Assembly: GCA_036508135.1 (NCBI GenBank)
Contig: DATCHW010000047.1
Location: 4,781-68,780, forward strand
Reading direction: 5' to 3'
Source of the DNA: DATCHW01 sp036508135
GTDB lineage: Bacteria > Bacteroidota > Ignavibacteria > Tepidaquicellales > Tepidaquicellaceae
DNA length: 64,000 nucleotides
The notes below the pieces were generated by a model. That model did not search any database and had not been told where the DNA came from. It saw only the letters and a list, made by a program, of their open reading frames with translations. Below, one piece after another: positions 1 through 8,439 of the stretch. Numbering within the stretch: the first letter of the stretch is position 1; each line of letters starts with the position of its first letter. The translations under genes were made by a program, and so were the position numbers.

Positions 1-2
1 AG

Positions 3-155
3 GTGACAAGACTTTTAAACAGCGAATTTAAACAAGCGGGGAAGCATATAATAGACTTCGATGCAATGAAATATAACCTCGCAAGTGGTGTGTATTTCTA
101 CAGAATTGAATCAGGAGATTTTAATGCTGTAAAAAAAATGATTCTGATAAAATAG
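3..155 (+). CDS. 3' end of a T9SS-exported protein (sorting domain only, cut by window edge)
   Basis: The open frame enters from the left edge and stops at TAG 153-155. It encodes the last ~50 residues of a T9SS type A sorting domain, including SGVYFYRIESGDFNAVKKM and the terminal ILIK. In this family the C-terminal domain directs outer-membrane translocation by the type IX system and is normally cleaved. The passenger domain lies outside the window, so its function cannot be told. The frame is clean to the edge, so this is probably a live gene and not a relic. Confidence 0.85.
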   Translation: MTRLLNSEFKQAGKHIIDFDAMKYNLASGVYFYRIESGDFNAVKKMILIK

Positions 156-201
156 CAAGTTGAATCACAAATTTATTTGTGATGAAATCCCGATTCATCG
201 G

Positions 202-273
202 GATGGTGTGTATTTTTACAGAATAGAGACCGATAAATTTACTGCAGTAAAGAAAATGTTGATGATAAAATAG
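202..273 (+). pseudogene. Relic of a second T9SS sorting domain
   Basis: Forty-odd bases after the preceding stop, a second copy of the sorting-domain tail appears in frame: DGVYFYRIETDKFTAVKKML followed by MIK and a stop at 271-273. There is no start codon, signal peptide or N-terminal half of the domain, so it is a fragment left by duplication or recombination between neighbouring T9SS genes. The base sequence resembles the tail of the preceding gene but is clearly diverged, so this is not a recent duplication. Confidence 0.75.
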
Positions 274-288
274 TGGAACTATTTTATC
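264..288 (+). terminator. Hairpin that overlaps the stop codon of the T9SS tail
   Basis: GATAAAATAG and CTATTTTATC form a perfect 10-bp stem around a 5-base loop, and the left arm contains the stop codon. Two other T9SS tails in this window (15181 and 54673) have an equivalent stop-codon hairpin. There is no long U tract, so it could act as an mRNA 3'-end stabiliser instead of an intrinsic terminator. Confidence 0.5.
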
Positions 289-426
289 GGAATGCTTTTT
301 ATCGGGACTGAATAATCAATATTTAGTAATAACTATTTAATCAGAAATCTTGAAAATCCGCCCGGGCGGGCTCCGCTTTTGATGGAGGAGTATTGATAAA
401 ATAAAGATATTTTTATCTGAATTCTT

Positions 427-461
427 TAAGAGCCTTGCAATATTGAAAGGCTCTTTTTTTA
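427..461 (+). terminator. Rho-independent terminator
   Basis: AAGAGCCTT and AAGGCTCTT form a 9-bp stem followed by seven to eight T residues on the plus strand. It ends transcription of the T9SS gene entering from the left, just before the convergent amidase gene. The stretch 289-426 holds a perfect 12-bp palindrome, CCGCCCGGGCGG (358-369), and nothing else recognisable. Confidence 0.8.
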
Positions 462-474
462 TTAATAAAATCAA

Positions 475-1278
475 TTAATTAAAATAAAACTCTTCCCGCC
501 TGTCGGAAATTACATCGTTAAAAGGATTTATTAACTTATTCAGTGCATCTTGTGGATTAATTTCTACAATCCTGCATTCTTCGTTTTCCCCTGAACCTTC
601 AGCAAGATAATCTCCCTTGGGATTGAGTATGACACTTCCGCCTGTAAAAGATACTTCCTTTCCTCCGTTCTCATCTCCTCCTGTCCGGTTAGTTGTGATT
701 ATAAAAACGTGGTTCTCTACTGCACGTGCATACATTGCTTTCTGGCAATAGGGCATTACAAGATTCGAAGGATGACATATTATCTGCGCCCCTTTTAAGG
801 TGAGCGTCCTTGCGGCTTCCGGAAATGCCCAGTCAAAGCAAATCATCATCCCGATTTTTACTATCCCAAAACTATCGCTTGAAATTTCAAATACCTTGAA
901 AGGTAAATTACCCGGTTCAAAAAAATATTTTTCTTCGTAAAACAGATGGATCTTTCTGTACAATTTGAATGATTTATCAGGATAAATAAGTATTGATGAA
1001 TTGTAGAATTTATCATCTGCTCTTTCACAAAAACCGGCTACTATATGGCAGTTTTTTTCAGAACATATGCTCATCAGCATTTCCGAAAAATCCCCCTTAC
1101 CTGCCTCTTCTGAATATACTTCAAGTTCTTGTTTTGATGTGAAAAGATATCCGGTATTGGCAAGTTCCGGTAGAACAAGCAAATCGAAATCTTTATCGGA
1201 AATGAGACTCTCAATTCTGCGAATATTTTCTTTTATTTTACCGAACTCCGGCTTGAATTGCAAATATCCTATTTTCAT
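475..1278 (-). CDS. Carbon-nitrogen hydrolase (nitrilase superfamily)
   Basis: This 267-residue protein has the full nitrilase-superfamily fold signature. The catalytic triad is visible as Glu38 in LVLPELANTGY, Lys109 in YRKIHLF and Cys147 in MMICFDWAFPE; a second conserved Glu116 follows the Lys. The family hydrolyses non-peptide C-N bonds such as omega-amides, carbamoyl groups or nitriles. The short length with no extra domain fits a stand-alone cytosolic amidase, but the substrate cannot be read from sequence. It lies 3 bp downstream of the SpoIIE-type phosphatase gene, which indicates one transcript. That pairing could be functional or only positional. Confidence 0.9.
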   Translation of the reverse strand: MKIGYLQFKPEFGKIKENIRRIESLISDKDFDLLVLPELANTGYLFTSKQELEVYSEEAGKGDFSEMLMSICSEKNCHIVAGFCERADDKFYNSSILIYPDKSFKLYRKIHLFYEEKYFFEPGNLPFKVFEISSDSFGIVKIGMMICFDWAFPEAARTLTLKGAQIICHPSNLVMPYCQKAMYARAVENHVFIITTNRTGGDENGGKEVSFTGGSVILNPKGDYLAEGSGENEECRIVEINPQDALNKLINPFNDVISDRREEFYFN

Positions 1279-1281
1279 ATT

Positions 1282-4191
1282 TTATTCCGCTTTTACAACT
1301 ACAACAGTCATATCATCAAACTGTTTCATCTCGTCTGAAAATTGTTTTACTGAAGACATTATGCCGTCGCACATTTGTTTCGAACTCAGGTAGGAATTTT
1401 TTTCAATAAATTCAATTAACCTATACTCTCCGTACTGCTCGCCGGAGTTATTTACTGATTCCGTTATACCGTCCGAAACAAAAAAGAAAACATCTCCCGT
1501 AATAAAATTAATTTTTCTCTGCTCGAGATTTTCATTAAAAATTTCTTCACCGCTTAATCCAATTCCGATGCCTTGCGGCTGAATTTTACTTACTTTCTTA
1601 TTGTTTAGAAAATAAATCGGAAGATGCCCGGCTCTTGCAAGGAACAATTCATTTTTATTCGTGTCAAATGAAGCCCCTACTGCAGTGATAAAAGATTTTG
1701 AATCAATATTTTTATAAATCAGTCTGTTCGCTTTTACTAACAGCTGTTCCGGTGAAGATGAAAATTCGTTCAATGTCTGCAATATACCCTGAATCTTGGA
1801 CATATAAAGAGCAGCCGAAGTACCTTTACCGCTTACATCACCAACTACCACCGTAATCTTTCCTTCCTGTCCATTGAGAAAGTCATAGAAATCCCCTCCA
1901 ACCTCAAATGCCGGAAGAGATATTGCGGAAATATCCAGACCTTTTATATGCGGAACTCTCTGGGGAAGCGATGCCATTTGAATCCTGTGTGCGATTTGAA
2001 GTTCCTGCTTGTATCTTTCTTGTTCCGTAAGCTCCTCATAAAGAAATGCATTTTCTACAGCCACCGATGCACTCGATATAATAGAATCCAGAAATTCAAC
2101 ATCCTCATTATTTAATTGGGTTTCGGAAAGTTTTTCTCCAATAAAAAGCGCCCCGAGAATTCTTTGTTTAGTTATGAAAGGAACTACGTATTTAAATCCA
2201 TGCTCAATTAATGTTGTTTTAAATTCTCCTGCCAGATATTCTACAGGAAAAGGTTTTTTAAACTGTTTGAGTATACCAATGATATCTTCACGGATATCAA
2301 AGCAATAATCAGTATGCTTTAAACTATCATAGCAATATGATTTATCACCCCATATCTCCTTTTCATCTTTGAAGAAAATTGCCCCGGTTCGCTTCAGTCT
2401 TACCAACCCGGAAATTTTTTCGATTATCACTTTGGCTAGACTTTCAAGAGTGAATTTTGAGCTCATTAATTTTACAAGCTCCGTCTGAGCCTGTTTATAA
2501 TCGAATTTCTGCCGGTAGTATTTCTTTTCAAAAAATCTTATCCCTGCCATTCCTGTTTTGAATAGTATAAAACCGGCAGAAAAAGAAATTGCAAGGAAAA
2601 AGATTTTATTATAAAATGCATTCGTCAATTCATCCAATGGAATTGATAACACTTCGATTTTAGAGCCAAGCAAAACCATATTTATGTTGGGAAACTGAAA
2701 ATTAATTTTCGAGAATACCGAAAGTAAATACAGAAATGCTATCAGAATTAAGCCTTTCCAGAAAAATGAAATTAATAAATATTGTATATTACGTCTTATC
2801 TTTAATCCTATATCGAATAATTTAAACCGCCTGATTGTGTCTAAATATACTGCAGGAATAACGATATTGAAAATAAAAACATAGCTGAGCCAAGTTACCT
2901 TAAAGCCTAATAATCCGGATATTGTCGGAATATATGCTACTATTAATGCAGCGATCCATATTACTCTTATTGGGAGTGCTTTTTTCCTGTACTCTTCCGA
3001 TTCATATTTTCTGTTTAAGATCTGAATTGTGATATAATAAATCAAACTGATTGCAACGGGTATCTCGAATATATACGGCATTATTTTTGTGTAATCCGTG
3101 AAATACCAATATGTAAACAATAAAACACCGGGAAGGGTTATTATATAGGGTACAAAAGAGAAATATTTCTTTCTTAGCATTCCCGGATTGGGTTCGGGAA
3201 AATAATTAAGACAATGTAATACTACAGGCATCATACAAATGCCGGCGATATTATTTAAATATATTTTTATGTATGAAAAAACATCGAATTCCGGTGCATA
3301 AAGACTTGGAGAAGATAATATCTGAAAACCCATTAAAATCAGTATAAAACATGCAAATCTGGCTGATATATTATCCGGTCTTTTTAGTGCAAGGAACAAA
3401 CCCAATATCAGAAATGGTAAACCTGTTATCAGCACGAAAATCATTTCAAGAGGTATTCCGAATACTGCAAGCCGAACTTCAAGAATCATTTCAGTATTAT
3501 TCCTGAGAATTTTGTAATATACCGGTTCACCGCTTTGAAAACTTCTCAGATATTTTAATGACTCCATTGTTAACATCTCACCGTCTGAACTGCTTTTCAT
3601 TTCCAGCTCTTTACCGTTTATATCCAGCAGAACATCACCGGATTTGATTCCCGCTCTATCCGTAGCCCCATCCTTCCCAATAGCCATGAAAATCGGTCCC
3701 TTCATATATCTTAAAGAATTATCGAGTATTTGTTTCGGGTTAATTTCGTAGATTTCGGATAACTTGATATACCTTGTTACCGCATCCATATTTTTCAAAA
3801 GTTCGGATTTATTAAAATTAAAAACACGCATTTGAATCACAGAATCTTTTTTCATCTTTGAAAGGAAATCGTAAACTTCCTCACGCGAGTTAACTTTTAT
3901 TCCGTTAATCTCCATTAGAAAACTTCCGGCAGGAATTATTTCCTTGTATATCTTTCCCGAACCGGTATCTATATCAGGTATCTTATTAGCTTCCAGATCT
4001 TTTGCAATATATAAATTTGAGGGTAAACTCATATAGTAAGTTCCGCTAAAAACAGTGGCAGCATTGCGGTAAAAGTTATATCCTGTAATTGCACATATCA
4101 AAATTCCTGTAATAATTATTATTATCCGGAATTTCGAAGGATCTATCCTGTAAGTCTTGTTTTCTATGATTGGTAATCCCGGGGTATCCAT
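1282..4191 (-). CDS. Membrane PDZ-GAF-SpoIIE (PP2C-type) serine phosphatase
   Basis: The protein has 969 residues. A short cytosolic lead and one membrane segment (~22-42) are followed by an extracytoplasmic region with a PDZ-like domain (~160-215, with AGIKSGDVLLDINGKEL). A bundle of about seven or eight hydrophobic segments runs from ~255 to ~560. The cytosolic C terminus carries a GAF domain (~590-730) and a SpoIIE/RsbU-type phosphatase domain (~760-969) with the metal-binding signatures EVGGDFYDF, VVGDVSGKGTSAAL and SDGITES. Such enzymes dephosphorylate anti-anti-sigma or anti-sigma partners in partner-switching stress control. No STAS or anti-sigma gene is next to it, so the target is unknown. 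The PDZ part suggests sensing of envelope proteins. It is the first gene of a two-gene transcript with the amidase. Confidence 0.9.
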   Translation of the reverse strand: MDTPGLPIIENKTYRIDPSKFRIIIIITGILICAITGYNFYRNAATVFSGTYYMSLPSNLYIAKDLEANKIPDIDTGSGKIYKEIIPAGSFLMEINGIKVNSREEVYDFLSKMKKDSVIQMRVFNFNKSELLKNMDAVTRYIKLSEIYEINPKQILDNSLRYMKGPIFMAIGKDGATDRAGIKSGDVLLDINGKELEMKSSSDGEMLTMESLKYLRSFQSGEPVYYKILRNNTEMILEVRLAVFGIPLEMIFVLITGLPFLILGLFLALKRPDNISARFACFILILMGFQILSSPSLYAPEFDVFSYIKIYLNNIAGICMMPVVLHCLNYFPEPNPGMLRKKYFSFVPYIITLPGVLLFTYWYFTDYTKIMPYIFEIPVAISLIYYITIQILNRKYESEEYRKKALPIRVIWIAALIVAYIPTISGLLGFKVTWLSYVFIFNIVIPAVYLDTIRRFKLFDIGLKIRRNIQYLLISFFWKGLILIAFLYLLSVFSKINFQFPNINMVLLGSKIEVLSIPLDELTNAFYNKIFFLAISFSAGFILFKTGMAGIRFFEKKYYRQKFDYKQAQTELVKLMSSKFTLESLAKVIIEKISGLVRLKRTGAIFFKDEKEIWGDKSYCYDSLKHTDYCFDIREDIIGILKQFKKPFPVEYLAGEFKTTLIEHGFKYVVPFITKQRILGALFIGEKLSETQLNNEDVEFLDSIISSASVAVENAFLYEELTEQERYKQELQIAHRIQMASLPQRVPHIKGLDISAISLPAFEVGGDFYDFLNGQEGKITVVVGDVSGKGTSAALYMSKIQGILQTLNEFSSSPEQLLVKANRLIYKNIDSKSFITAVGASFDTNKNELFLARAGHLPIYFLNNKKVSKIQPQGIGIGLSGEEIFNENLEQRKINFITGDVFFFVSDGITESVNNSGEQYGEYRLIEFIEKNSYLSSKQMCDGIMSSVKQFSDEMKQFDDMTVVVVKAE

Positions 4192-4456
4192 ATCTTTATT
4201 TTTAAAATTTTAAGTTTAACACCTTTATCAACAGTTTAGTAATTCAGCTATTCATATCCACATTTATATTTACGAAATAAATGATTTACAGTTACAAATA
4301 ATATGAAAATATTTTTACTTAAATATATAGTATAAACATTTTTCAACGATTTTGCAATTTCATATAAAATTGTTTAATTAATAGTTTCATTACTACTATT
4401 GTGGGAATAAATACTACTCAGATATGCGTTTCCAGCTCAAAACAAGACACTTTTTA

Positions 4457-4474
4457 AACGGCATAAATATTGCA
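4457..4474 (+). promoter_or_regulatory. Candidate sigma-54 (-24/-12) promoter
   Basis: CGGCATAAATATTGCA has GG at 4460-4461 and GC at 4472-4473, separated by exactly 10 bases, and TTGCA at the -12 element. This is the diagnostic spacing of RpoN promoters. It would start a plus-strand transcript near 4486 through a gap without obvious large genes, ending at the strong terminator at 5064-5099. One motif match can occur by chance, and no enhancer-binding protein gene is adjacent. Confidence 0.45.
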
Positions 4475-4509
4475 CTTATGAATATTACGTTTAAGTAAAG
4501 GGTTCAATT

Positions 4510-4701
4510 ATGTCAAACGGAAATAATATAAAAACTCTGTATTTTGTTACTATTTTTATTTCCCAACTATTTACGGGATTAATTATTAATCAAGCATTCA
4601 CAAAATCTCCCGATAATTTAGATGGTAATTTGAATTTCTTTACGTCGTTTTGTCGATTAATAACGTTTTGTGTGAGAGTAAATGTGTTTGATTATCCCTG
4701 A
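4510..4701 (+). CDS. Small hypothetical ORF behind the sigma-54-like promoter
   Basis: This 63-codon frame opens 24 bases after the predicted sigma-54 start, with a weak purine run (AAAGGG) in front of the ATG. Residues ~9-30 are hydrophobic and resemble a signal or membrane segment, and the rest is unremarkable. No family is recognised. Its placement between promoter and terminator is the only support. A non-coding RNA of about 600 nt, or no product, is equally possible. Confidence 0.2.
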   Translation: MSNGNNIKTLYFVTIFISQLFTGLIINQAFTKSPDNLDGNLNFFTSFCRLITFCVRVNVFDYP

Positions 4702-4773
4702 TAAAATAGGTTTGTTTAGTCAAAGTTTTAAAATTATAGAAAATGCGTTGTAAGGAAATATGTGAAAAAAAGA

Positions 4774-4806
4774 AGATTGTGCCGCCCGGATGAAGGCGGC
4801 ACATCT
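4774..4806 (-). terminator. GC-rich hairpin, terminator for minus-strand transcription
   Basis: GTGCCGCC and GGCGGCAC form a perfect 8-bp stem, extended by AGAT/ATCT, around an 8-base loop. Read on the minus strand it is followed by TTCTTTTTTT, as expected for a rho-independent terminator. It could end the uvrA-uvrA-DUF6132 transcript before the phosphatase operon. The bases from 4202 to 4440 are AT-rich with no gene that I can support. Confidence 0.65.
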
Positions 4807-5024
4807 TTCTGATATTTTGAGGAACCGATCGGAGAGAAAACTTCATCGGCATATTCAGAAAATCCGGAAAGAAAACAAGAATTCTCCGATAGTTTAGTTT
4901 TATTTTGAAAATATCGTATCCTCTTTTCCCCTTATTTAGAGGGTAAACGATAATGAAGAGTTGATATATGAACGAAAATATGAAAATGCGTTAGGAAGTG
5001 AATGTGGAAAAATAAAATCAAAAA

Positions 5025-5210
5025 CTATCGGGTTAAATTGTTTTCTCTTTCTTTCCTATTATTGTTTATCCTGTCTTCGGACAGGATAAACTTTTTTTTA
5101 TTGTCCCCTTTTGTCTGTGCAGCCGCAAAATTTGATAAAAGGAAAATCAGTAAAATGATAAACATAATATAAAAGTCTCGAATATATTTTATTCTTGTAA
5201 TATTAATCAT
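5025..5210 (-). CDS. Possible small secreted peptide
   Basis: The 61-codon frame begins with a plausible signal peptide: a basic start, a hydrophobic core of ~16 residues (YIMFIILLIFLLSNF) and an AAAQ cleavage-like site. The predicted mature part is ~30 charged residues rich in Lys, Arg and Asn. It lies 39 bp downstream of the DUF6132 gene on the same strand. Part of its frame runs through the perfect hairpin at 5064-5091, which lowers confidence that it is coding. No homologous family is recognised. Confidence 0.3.
   Translation of the reverse strand: MINITRIKYIRDFYIMFIILLIFLLSNFAAAQTKGDNKKKFILSEDRINNNRKERENNLTR
5064..5099 (+). terminator. Perfect 12-bp rho-independent terminator
   Basis: GTTTATCCTGTC pairs without mismatch with GACAGGATAAAC around a TTCG tetraloop, followed by eight T residues on the plus strand. 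The strength and orientation imply a plus-strand transcript arriving from 4.5 kb, although no convincing plus-strand gene exists there. It is therefore the best evidence that the 4486-5099 interval is transcribed. Confidence 0.8.
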
Positions 5211-5249
5211 TACTTTTTTTAATCAATGAAAACATATTATAACTATCGT

Positions 5250-5477
5250 CTATTGGTCTATTACTTTTGTTTTCTTCATAAAACCCTGAACAAAATTCCC
5301 AAGCAGAGCTCCCAGAATTCCACCATAAATCAGCATTATTATCCAACTCGATGTCAAAGGGCATGTGCCCGATGCACACCCTATAAATTTCCAATATAAA
5401 AATCCCCCTACAATTCCCACTGCCAAAGCAATCATCGTGATGATATTTTTCCTTAATTTATCTTTCATTGTTTTCAT
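5250..5477 (-). CDS. DUF6132 family small membrane protein
   Basis: The protein has 75 residues and two hydrophobic segments (~12-30 and ~45-65). Between them is the family hallmark YWKFIGCASGTCPLTSS, with two cysteines separated by four residues in a G-C-x-S-G-x-C-P pattern. These proteins are common in Bacteroidota-related genomes and have no assigned function; the Cys pair may bind metal or be redox-active. The start could be the first Met or the Met at residue 4. It follows the second uvrA by 13 bp and is probably co-transcribed, with no evident functional tie to DNA repair. Confidence 0.8.
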   Translation of the reverse strand: MKTMKDKLRKNIITMIALAVGIVGGFLYWKFIGCASGTCPLTSSWIIMLIYGGILGALLGNFVQGFMKKTKVIDQ

Positions 5478-5490
5478 TTATTCTTGCTTT

Positions 5491-8406
5491 TTAATTGATA
5501 TTATTGTTATTAATCACTTGTTTCAAATACTTTCCCGTATAAGATTTCATTTCCTTAACAACTTCCTCAGGAGTTCCCTGTGCAACTATATATCCGCCGT
5601 CATCTCCGCTTTCCGGACCTAAATCAATAATGTAATCTGCACATTTAATCACTTCGAGATTATGCTCAATCACTAACACGCTGTTGCCTTGCTTTATCAA
5701 TTCATTAAAACATTTTAAAAGTTTAGATACATCGTGATAATGAAGTCCGGTGGTCGGTTCATCAAAAATAAATAATTTGTGGCTGCCTTCTTCGCGGAAA
5801 GTGAGATGATATGCAAGTTTCACTCGCTGGGATTCTCCGCCTGACAGAGTAGCCCCGGATTGCCCGAGCTTAATATATCCAAGTCCTACATCATCGAGAA
5901 CTTTAAGTTTTTTAATTATTTTCGGATAAGGTTTCAGGAATTTAAGTGCTTCATTCACTGTCATATCAAGAACTTCGCTGATATTTTTATGAAATCCGTC
6001 GGTTCCTTTCAATTTCACTTCGAGTGCATCAGTCTTATACCTTTTTCCCCTGCATACCTCACATTCAAGTATTATATCAGCCATAAATTGCATTTCAATC
6101 TTAATGATTCCCGTGCCTTCGCAGGTTTCACATCTGCCGCCGGGAACATTGAATGAAAAATATCCGGTGCTTAAATATCTTTTCCCTGCTTCGGGAGTGT
6201 TCGAGAATGCTTCCCTGATGAAATCAAATGCCTTTATGTAAGTTACGGGATTACTGCGGGAAGTCCTTCCGATAGGGGACTGGTCAATCAGCTCTACTCC
6301 GTCTATTTGCGCGAATCCTTCAATCGAATCAAATCCGCCTATCTTTGAACCAAAATATCCTTCCATTTTTTTCTTAAGTGCAGGATAGAGAATATCATTT
6401 ACTAATGTTGATTTTCCTGACCCGCTAACGCCTGTAATGCAAGTGAATAAATTGAGCGGAATTTTCACCTCGATGTTTTTTAGGTTGTTTTCTCTTGCCC
6501 CTTTTATTGTGATGAATTTTGTTTTTGAATCAAAGGGTTTCCTTTTTAAAGGAACCGGTATCTTTAATACGTTACTTAAATATTTTCCTGTTAATGAATC
6601 TTTATCTTTTAATATTGCCTTATATGTCCCCTGGAAAACAACTTCACCGCCATTCTCTCCTGCCAGAGGACCTATGTCAATGATCTCATCGGCTTCTTTC
6701 ATCATATCCCTGTCGTGCTCAACCACAAGTACTGTGTTGCCAAGGTCTCTCAGGGATTTCATTATATTTATCAGTTTTTGATTATCCCTCGGATGCAGTC
6801 CTATTGAAGGTTCGTCAAGTACATAAATAGAGCCTACCAATGAAGAACCGAGTGAAGTTGAAAGATTTATCCTTTGCGATTCTCCTCCTGATAGTGTGTT
6901 TGATAACCGGTCGAGTGTGAGATATTCCAGCCCGACTTCATTGAGATATTTAAGTCTCGAATATATTTCTTCCAATATCCTTCCGGATATTGTTTTATCA
7001 TATTTATTGAGTTTCAGGTTTTTAAAAAATTCAGATGCATCGCTGATCTTCATTTTTACGATTTCAAAAATCGTTTTCCCTCCGACTTTGATATACAGTG
7101 CTTCTTTCCTAAGTCTTGAGCCTCCGCAATTACTGCAAATAGTATAAGCACGATATCGGTTAACGAGAACTCTGTAATGCAGTTTGTAAGAAGCTTCATG
7201 CTCTACCATTTTGAAAAACTTTTTAATACCGATGTATTTGCCGCATCCGTTAAACACTAAATCTAATTCCCTTTCAGAGAGATTTTTAAAAGGAATATTG
7301 ATATCAATTTTGTGAGTGAAGGATTCCCTTATCAGGTCGGCTAAATGCTTTGAATGCTTTAAAGTTGTAAAAGGCATTATAGCACCGGCAGAGAGTGATT
7401 TCCTTTTATCAGGGATAACGATGTCCATATCAATATCCATCGTCTTACTGAAGCCCTGACACTTATCACATGCTCCGTACGGATTATTGAATGAAAATAA
7501 TCTTGGCTCAGGCTCTTCAAATCTGATTCCATCAGCTTCAAGATATTGATTGAATTTAATATCTTCCCAATTTTCATCATTTACTATTCTTACAGTGAGA
7601 TATCCCTCTCCTTCCCTGAATGCCATTTCAAGCGAGTCATAAAGCCGCGATACTGCCTCAGTGTCGGCAGGATCAAAAATCAATCTGTCAATTATAACCT
7701 GTAGTTTATTTTTGAAAGATTTTAAAAGTTCATTAAATTCCAGATCACTTAAATCGATCATTTCATTTTTGTAGAAAATCCTGTCAAATCCTTTTTCCTT
7801 TAACTCGTCAATTTTTAGTTTCAGGTCATTTTTTGAAGTATCAGGTTTCTTGAAATCAAATTCACAGTATATAAAAAGTTTAAGAGAATTATTATCTGCT
7901 TTTTTCTTTAGTTCATCTATAATGGATTCGGGAGTGTCTTTCCTGACTTCTATTCCGCTAACAGGCGAATATGTTTTTCCTATACGGGCAAACAGCAATC
8001 TGAGGTAATCATAAATTTCTGTTGTAGTTCCTACTGTCGAGCGTGGATTTTTTATACGTGTCCTTTGCTCTATAGCCATTGAAGGCGCAAGTCCGGACAT
8101 ATAATCAACATCAGGTTTATTCATTTTTTCAAGGAATTGCCTGGCATAAGCTGATAGGCTCTCCACGTATCTTCTCTGACCTTCCGCATAAACTGTATCG
8201 AATACAATTGAAGATTTTCCGGAACCGCTTAATCCCGTAAAGACAATGAGTTTATATTTCGGAATATCAAGATCAATATTCTTCAGGTTATTCATCCTGC
8301 ATCCGCGGATAATTATATATTTCCGTGAATCAGGAAGGTCTCCGCCAAGATACCCATTGATTTCCTGCTTTATTTCTTTCTTAATATTTTTTTTATTTCT
8401 TGCCAA
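5491..8406 (-). CDS. UvrA-like excinuclease ATPase (second paralogue)
   Basis: This 971-residue UvrA-family ABC ATPase has two nucleotide-binding halves. The first Walker A is GLSGSGKS (58-65) and the second GVSGSGKS is near residue 660. Both signature motifs are present (NTLSGGESQR and ATLSGGESQR). Zinc modules are visible at CDKC/CSNCGG and CETCEG...CEVCRGK, the latter being the DNA-binding hook. A basic N-terminal extension of ~28 residues precedes the usual start. UvrA loads UvrB at lesions in nucleotide excision repair. All ATPase and zinc residues seen are intact, so this is probably active and not a drug-export homologue. It lies 33 bp downstream of the other uvrA. Sequence differs enough that the duplication is old. 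Confidence 0.93.
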   Translation of the reverse strand: MARNKKNIKKEIKQEINGYLGGDLPDSRKYIIIRGCRMNNLKNIDLDIPKYKLIVFTGLSGSGKSSIVFDTVYAEGQRRYVESLSAYARQFLEKMNKPDVDYMSGLAPSMAIEQRTRIKNPRSTVGTTTEIYDYLRLLFARIGKTYSPVSGIEVRKDTPESIIDELKKKADNNSLKLFIYCEFDFKKPDTSKNDLKLKIDELKEKGFDRIFYKNEMIDLSDLEFNELLKSFKNKLQVIIDRLIFDPADTEAVSRLYDSLEMAFREGEGYLTVRIVNDENWEDIKFNQYLEADGIRFEEPEPRLFSFNNPYGACDKCQGFSKTMDIDMDIVIPDKRKSLSAGAIMPFTTLKHSKHLADLIRESFTHKIDINIPFKNLSERELDLVFNGCGKYIGIKKFFKMVEHEASYKLHYRVLVNRYRAYTICSNCGGSRLRKEALYIKVGGKTIFEIVKMKISDASEFFKNLKLNKYDKTISGRILEEIYSRLKYLNEVGLEYLTLDRLSNTLSGGESQRINLSTSLGSSLVGSIYVLDEPSIGLHPRDNQKLINIMKSLRDLGNTVLVVEHDRDMMKEADEIIDIGPLAGENGGEVVFQGTYKAILKDKDSLTGKYLSNVLKIPVPLKRKPFDSKTKFITIKGARENNLKNIEVKIPLNLFTCITGVSGSGKSTLVNDILYPALKKKMEGYFGSKIGGFDSIEGFAQIDGVELIDQSPIGRTSRSNPVTYIKAFDFIREAFSNTPEAGKRYLSTGYFSFNVPGGRCETCEGTGIIKIEMQFMADIILECEVCRGKRYKTDALEVKLKGTDGFHKNISEVLDMTVNEALKFLKPYPKIIKKLKVLDDVGLGYIKLGQSGATLSGGESQRVKLAYHLTFREEGSHKLFIFDEPTTGLHYHDVSKLLKCFNELIKQGNSVLVIEHNLEVIKCADYIIDLGPESGDDGGYIVAQGTPEEVVKEMKSYTGKYLKQVINNNNIN

Positions 8407-8439
8407 AATTCATTTCTTAAACTTATTAACATAATTATC

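Noticed and set aside
4640..4852. 70-codon minus-strand ORF
   Set aside because: It includes the GC-rich terminator hairpin at 4774-4806 and has no recognisable domain or upstream signal.
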